From Fructobacillus durionis (GTDB lineage: Bacteria > Bacillota > Bacilli > Lactobacillales > Lactobacillaceae), in assembly GCF_900112405.1 (NCBI RefSeq), contig NZ_FOLI01000007.1, forward strand, positions 1-64,000: a stretch of DNA of 64,000 nt. The letters are read 5' to 3'. Position numbers and translations under genes: made by a program. The notes under the pieces were generated by a model that was not told where the DNA came from, did no database searches, and worked only from the letters and a program-made list of their open reading frames with translations. Positions 62,999-64,000 of the stretch are shown here, in pieces (positions within the stretch are counted from its first letter, which is position 1; the number at the start of each line of letters is the position of its first letter).

Positions 62999-63703
62999 TC
63001 AGGCCTGCCGTGGCCCGACTTTGATTTCTGTAATCTGGTGATAGTAATCCAGGGCCACAATCCAATCGGCGGACTTTTGACTAGGGTAAATATAATCATC
63101 GTAATTTTTCTGATTAGTCTTCTCCCAGATGGCCATGGCCAACTCGTAAAAGTCAATCAGGGGTAACTTGGCGTATTGTGCACGCCAGGAGTCCGGGTGG
63201 TTGGCGGACTTCACAGTTGAGAGCAAGTTACGCTCCAGGTACCAGTCCTTCACATCGGCCATATCGGCCTCTAAGAAAATCGTACTGTTGAGTAGTTCAT
63301 CCGGCAGCTGCAAGGCAACAACCCCTTCTAAGATCAACACGTCTGGTAGTTCTAGGCTCTTCCTTTCACCAGGCACGATATCAGCAAGGGTTTGCGAGTA
63401 AACAGCGACTTGCTGGTTACTTTGTCCCTCCTGAAATTCTCGGATGAATGTTTCCAAAGCCTTTAAGTCATAGCTCTTTGGAAAGCCCTTCTCGTCGAAG
63501 ATGCCTTCTTTATGAAGGGTCGCATTGTCTTTCAAGAAAGCATCCGTTGACAGCACAGCAACTCGTAACCCGGCTTCTCTTAATCCGACAGCCAATCGCT
63601 CGGCTAAAGTCGATTTCCCAACGGCCACTGAGCCCGTTAACCCAATCGTAAAAAAAGACCCATTCTGGGCTTTTTTAATTTGGCTAAGTAATTGATCAAA
63701 CAT
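62999..63703 (-). CDS. coaA: Pantothenate kinase type I-like
   Basis: 234 aa P-loop kinase. The Walker A GLTGSVAVGKSTLAERL is the CoaA form; VLSTDAFLKDNATL, VYSQTLADIVPGERKSLELPDVLILEGVVALQ and the DDYIYPS-like C terminus also follow type I pantothenate kinase. Length is shorter than the usual about 310 aa, mainly at the N terminus. The second ATG (63703) has GGAGG with good spacing; the product overlaps the end of the helicase gene by 8 bp. Uridine kinase is the alternative within the same superfamily. Confidence 0.82.
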   Translation of the reverse strand: MFDQLLSQIKKAQNGSFFTIGLTGSVAVGKSTLAERLAVGLREAGLRVAVLSTDAFLKDNATLHKEGIFDEKGFPKSYDLKALETFIREFQEGQSNQQVAVYSQTLADIVPGERKSLELPDVLILEGVVALQLPDELLNSTIFLEADMADVKDWYLERNLLSTVKSANHPDSWRAQYAKLPLIDFYELAMAIWEKTNQKNYDDYIYPSQKSADWIVALDYYHQITEIKVGPRQA

Positions 63704-64000
63704 TGTCATCCTCCAAGATGTACAAAGAGTCTGGTAATTCTTCAATCATTGGTGACATCGCACCATAACCAATCAAACTGAGTCGGTGCATGGCACGGGA
63801 AGTAACCGTATAGAGCAAGCGACGAACGTCGTCCTTACTGTAGTGAGCGGCATCAGCCTGCCAAACAATCACGGCATCGAATTCCAATCCCTTGGCTAGG
63901 TAGGATGGCAAAATAACCGCTCCCGGTGCCAGGCGCTGGTTTTCGGAACGAATCAACGTAATTGGTTCGTCCTTCAGTGCTTCAGCAAGGGCCTTTGCTT
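63696..64000 (-). CDS. HelD-like UvrD-family helicase, C-terminal end (partial)
   Basis: The last about 100 residues of a gene that continues past the window edge. The pattern PITLIRSENQRLAPGAVILPSYLAKGLEFDAVIVWQADAAHYSKDDVRRLLYTVTSRAMHRLSLI matches the C-terminal helicase motifs (KGLEFDAVI, LYTVTSRAMHRL) of HelD, which removes stalled RNA polymerase from DNA in Firmicutes. Other UvrD/Rep helicases share the motifs, so the HelD call is probable, not certain. Overlaps coaA. Confidence 0.75.
   Translation of the reverse strand, partial: AKALAEALKDEPITLIRSENQRLAPGAVILPSYLAKGLEFDAVIVWQADAAHYSKDDVRRLLYTVTSRAMHRLSLIGYGAMSPMIEELPDSLYILEDDNV

Overview
The window is chromosomal DNA from a low- to moderate-GC Gram-positive lactic acid bacterium, most likely of the Leuconostoc/Fructobacillus/Weissella group. 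The evidence is the L-2-hydroxyisocaproate-type dehydrogenases, the ECF vitamin-type transporter with a fused double ATPase, a LysM/transglycosylase surface protein ending in NWY, the F-ATPase operon, a DUF4811 plus DHA2 exporter pair, and the gene order dnaX-recR-yaaL-tmk-darA-holB-rsmI-thioesterase. Genus is not decided by what I can see. Almost every gene lies on the minus strand, including rpoBC, the ribosomal proteins and the ATP synthase, so replication probably runs right to left through the window. There is no phage, insertion sequence or CRISPR array.

Layout. 1-8.7 kb: tRNA-Asn, an ECF transporter plus SAM hydrolase operon behind a methionine T-box, two tandem L-hydroxyacid dehydrogenases, a CHY zinc-finger gene, a flavin reductase gene interrupted by a stop codon, and a membrane protein made of four repeats; tRNA-Ser follows. 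8.9-13.3 kb: NAD(P)HX epimerase, an LPXTG-type surface protein, rlmH, a dense DnaA-box cluster, a VanY-type peptidase and tRNA-Lys. 13.3-16.3 kb: a tight four-gene operon (ribB, a PlsC-TPR fusion, a TPR protein, an XRE regulator) that looks accessory. 16.4-25.7 kb: fructokinase, galE, acyl-ACP thioesterase and the replication/repair cluster rsmI-holB-darA-tmk-yaaL-recR-dnaX, with SRP RNA and tadA. 25.7-39.9 kb: information-processing genes rsmC, rplL, rplJ, rplA, rplK, nusG, secE, rpmG, a ComX/SigH-like sigma factor, rlmB, mrnC, then rpoC and rpoB with a long leader. 40-45.4 kb: a TauE-type exporter and a complete Bce-type peptide-antibiotic sensing and export system on the plus strand. 45.4-50.2 kb: a lysine permease behind a lysine riboswitch, a PAP2-fold membrane protein without catalytic motifs, trpS, a PanE-family reductase and tRNA-Glu. 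50.2-58.1 kb: a LysM/lytic transglycosylase-like protein and atpBEFHAGDC. 58.1-64 kb: uracil permease, phosphoglycerate mutase, cold-shock protein, DUF4811 plus a drug exporter, pantothenate kinase, and the 3' end of a HelD-like helicase gene.

The observations most worth following up are: a methionine T-box controlling a SAM-hydrolase/ECF-transporter operon, which suggests salvage of an adenosyl-methionine compound; the ribB-plsC/TPR-TPR-XRE operon; loss of zinc-binding cysteines in three core machines (DnaX, HolB and the second zinc site of RpoC); a DnaA-box cluster away from dnaA, together with the absence of yabA from its usual locus; and a four-repeat membrane protein. All functional calls rest on reading motifs and context; no database search was possible.
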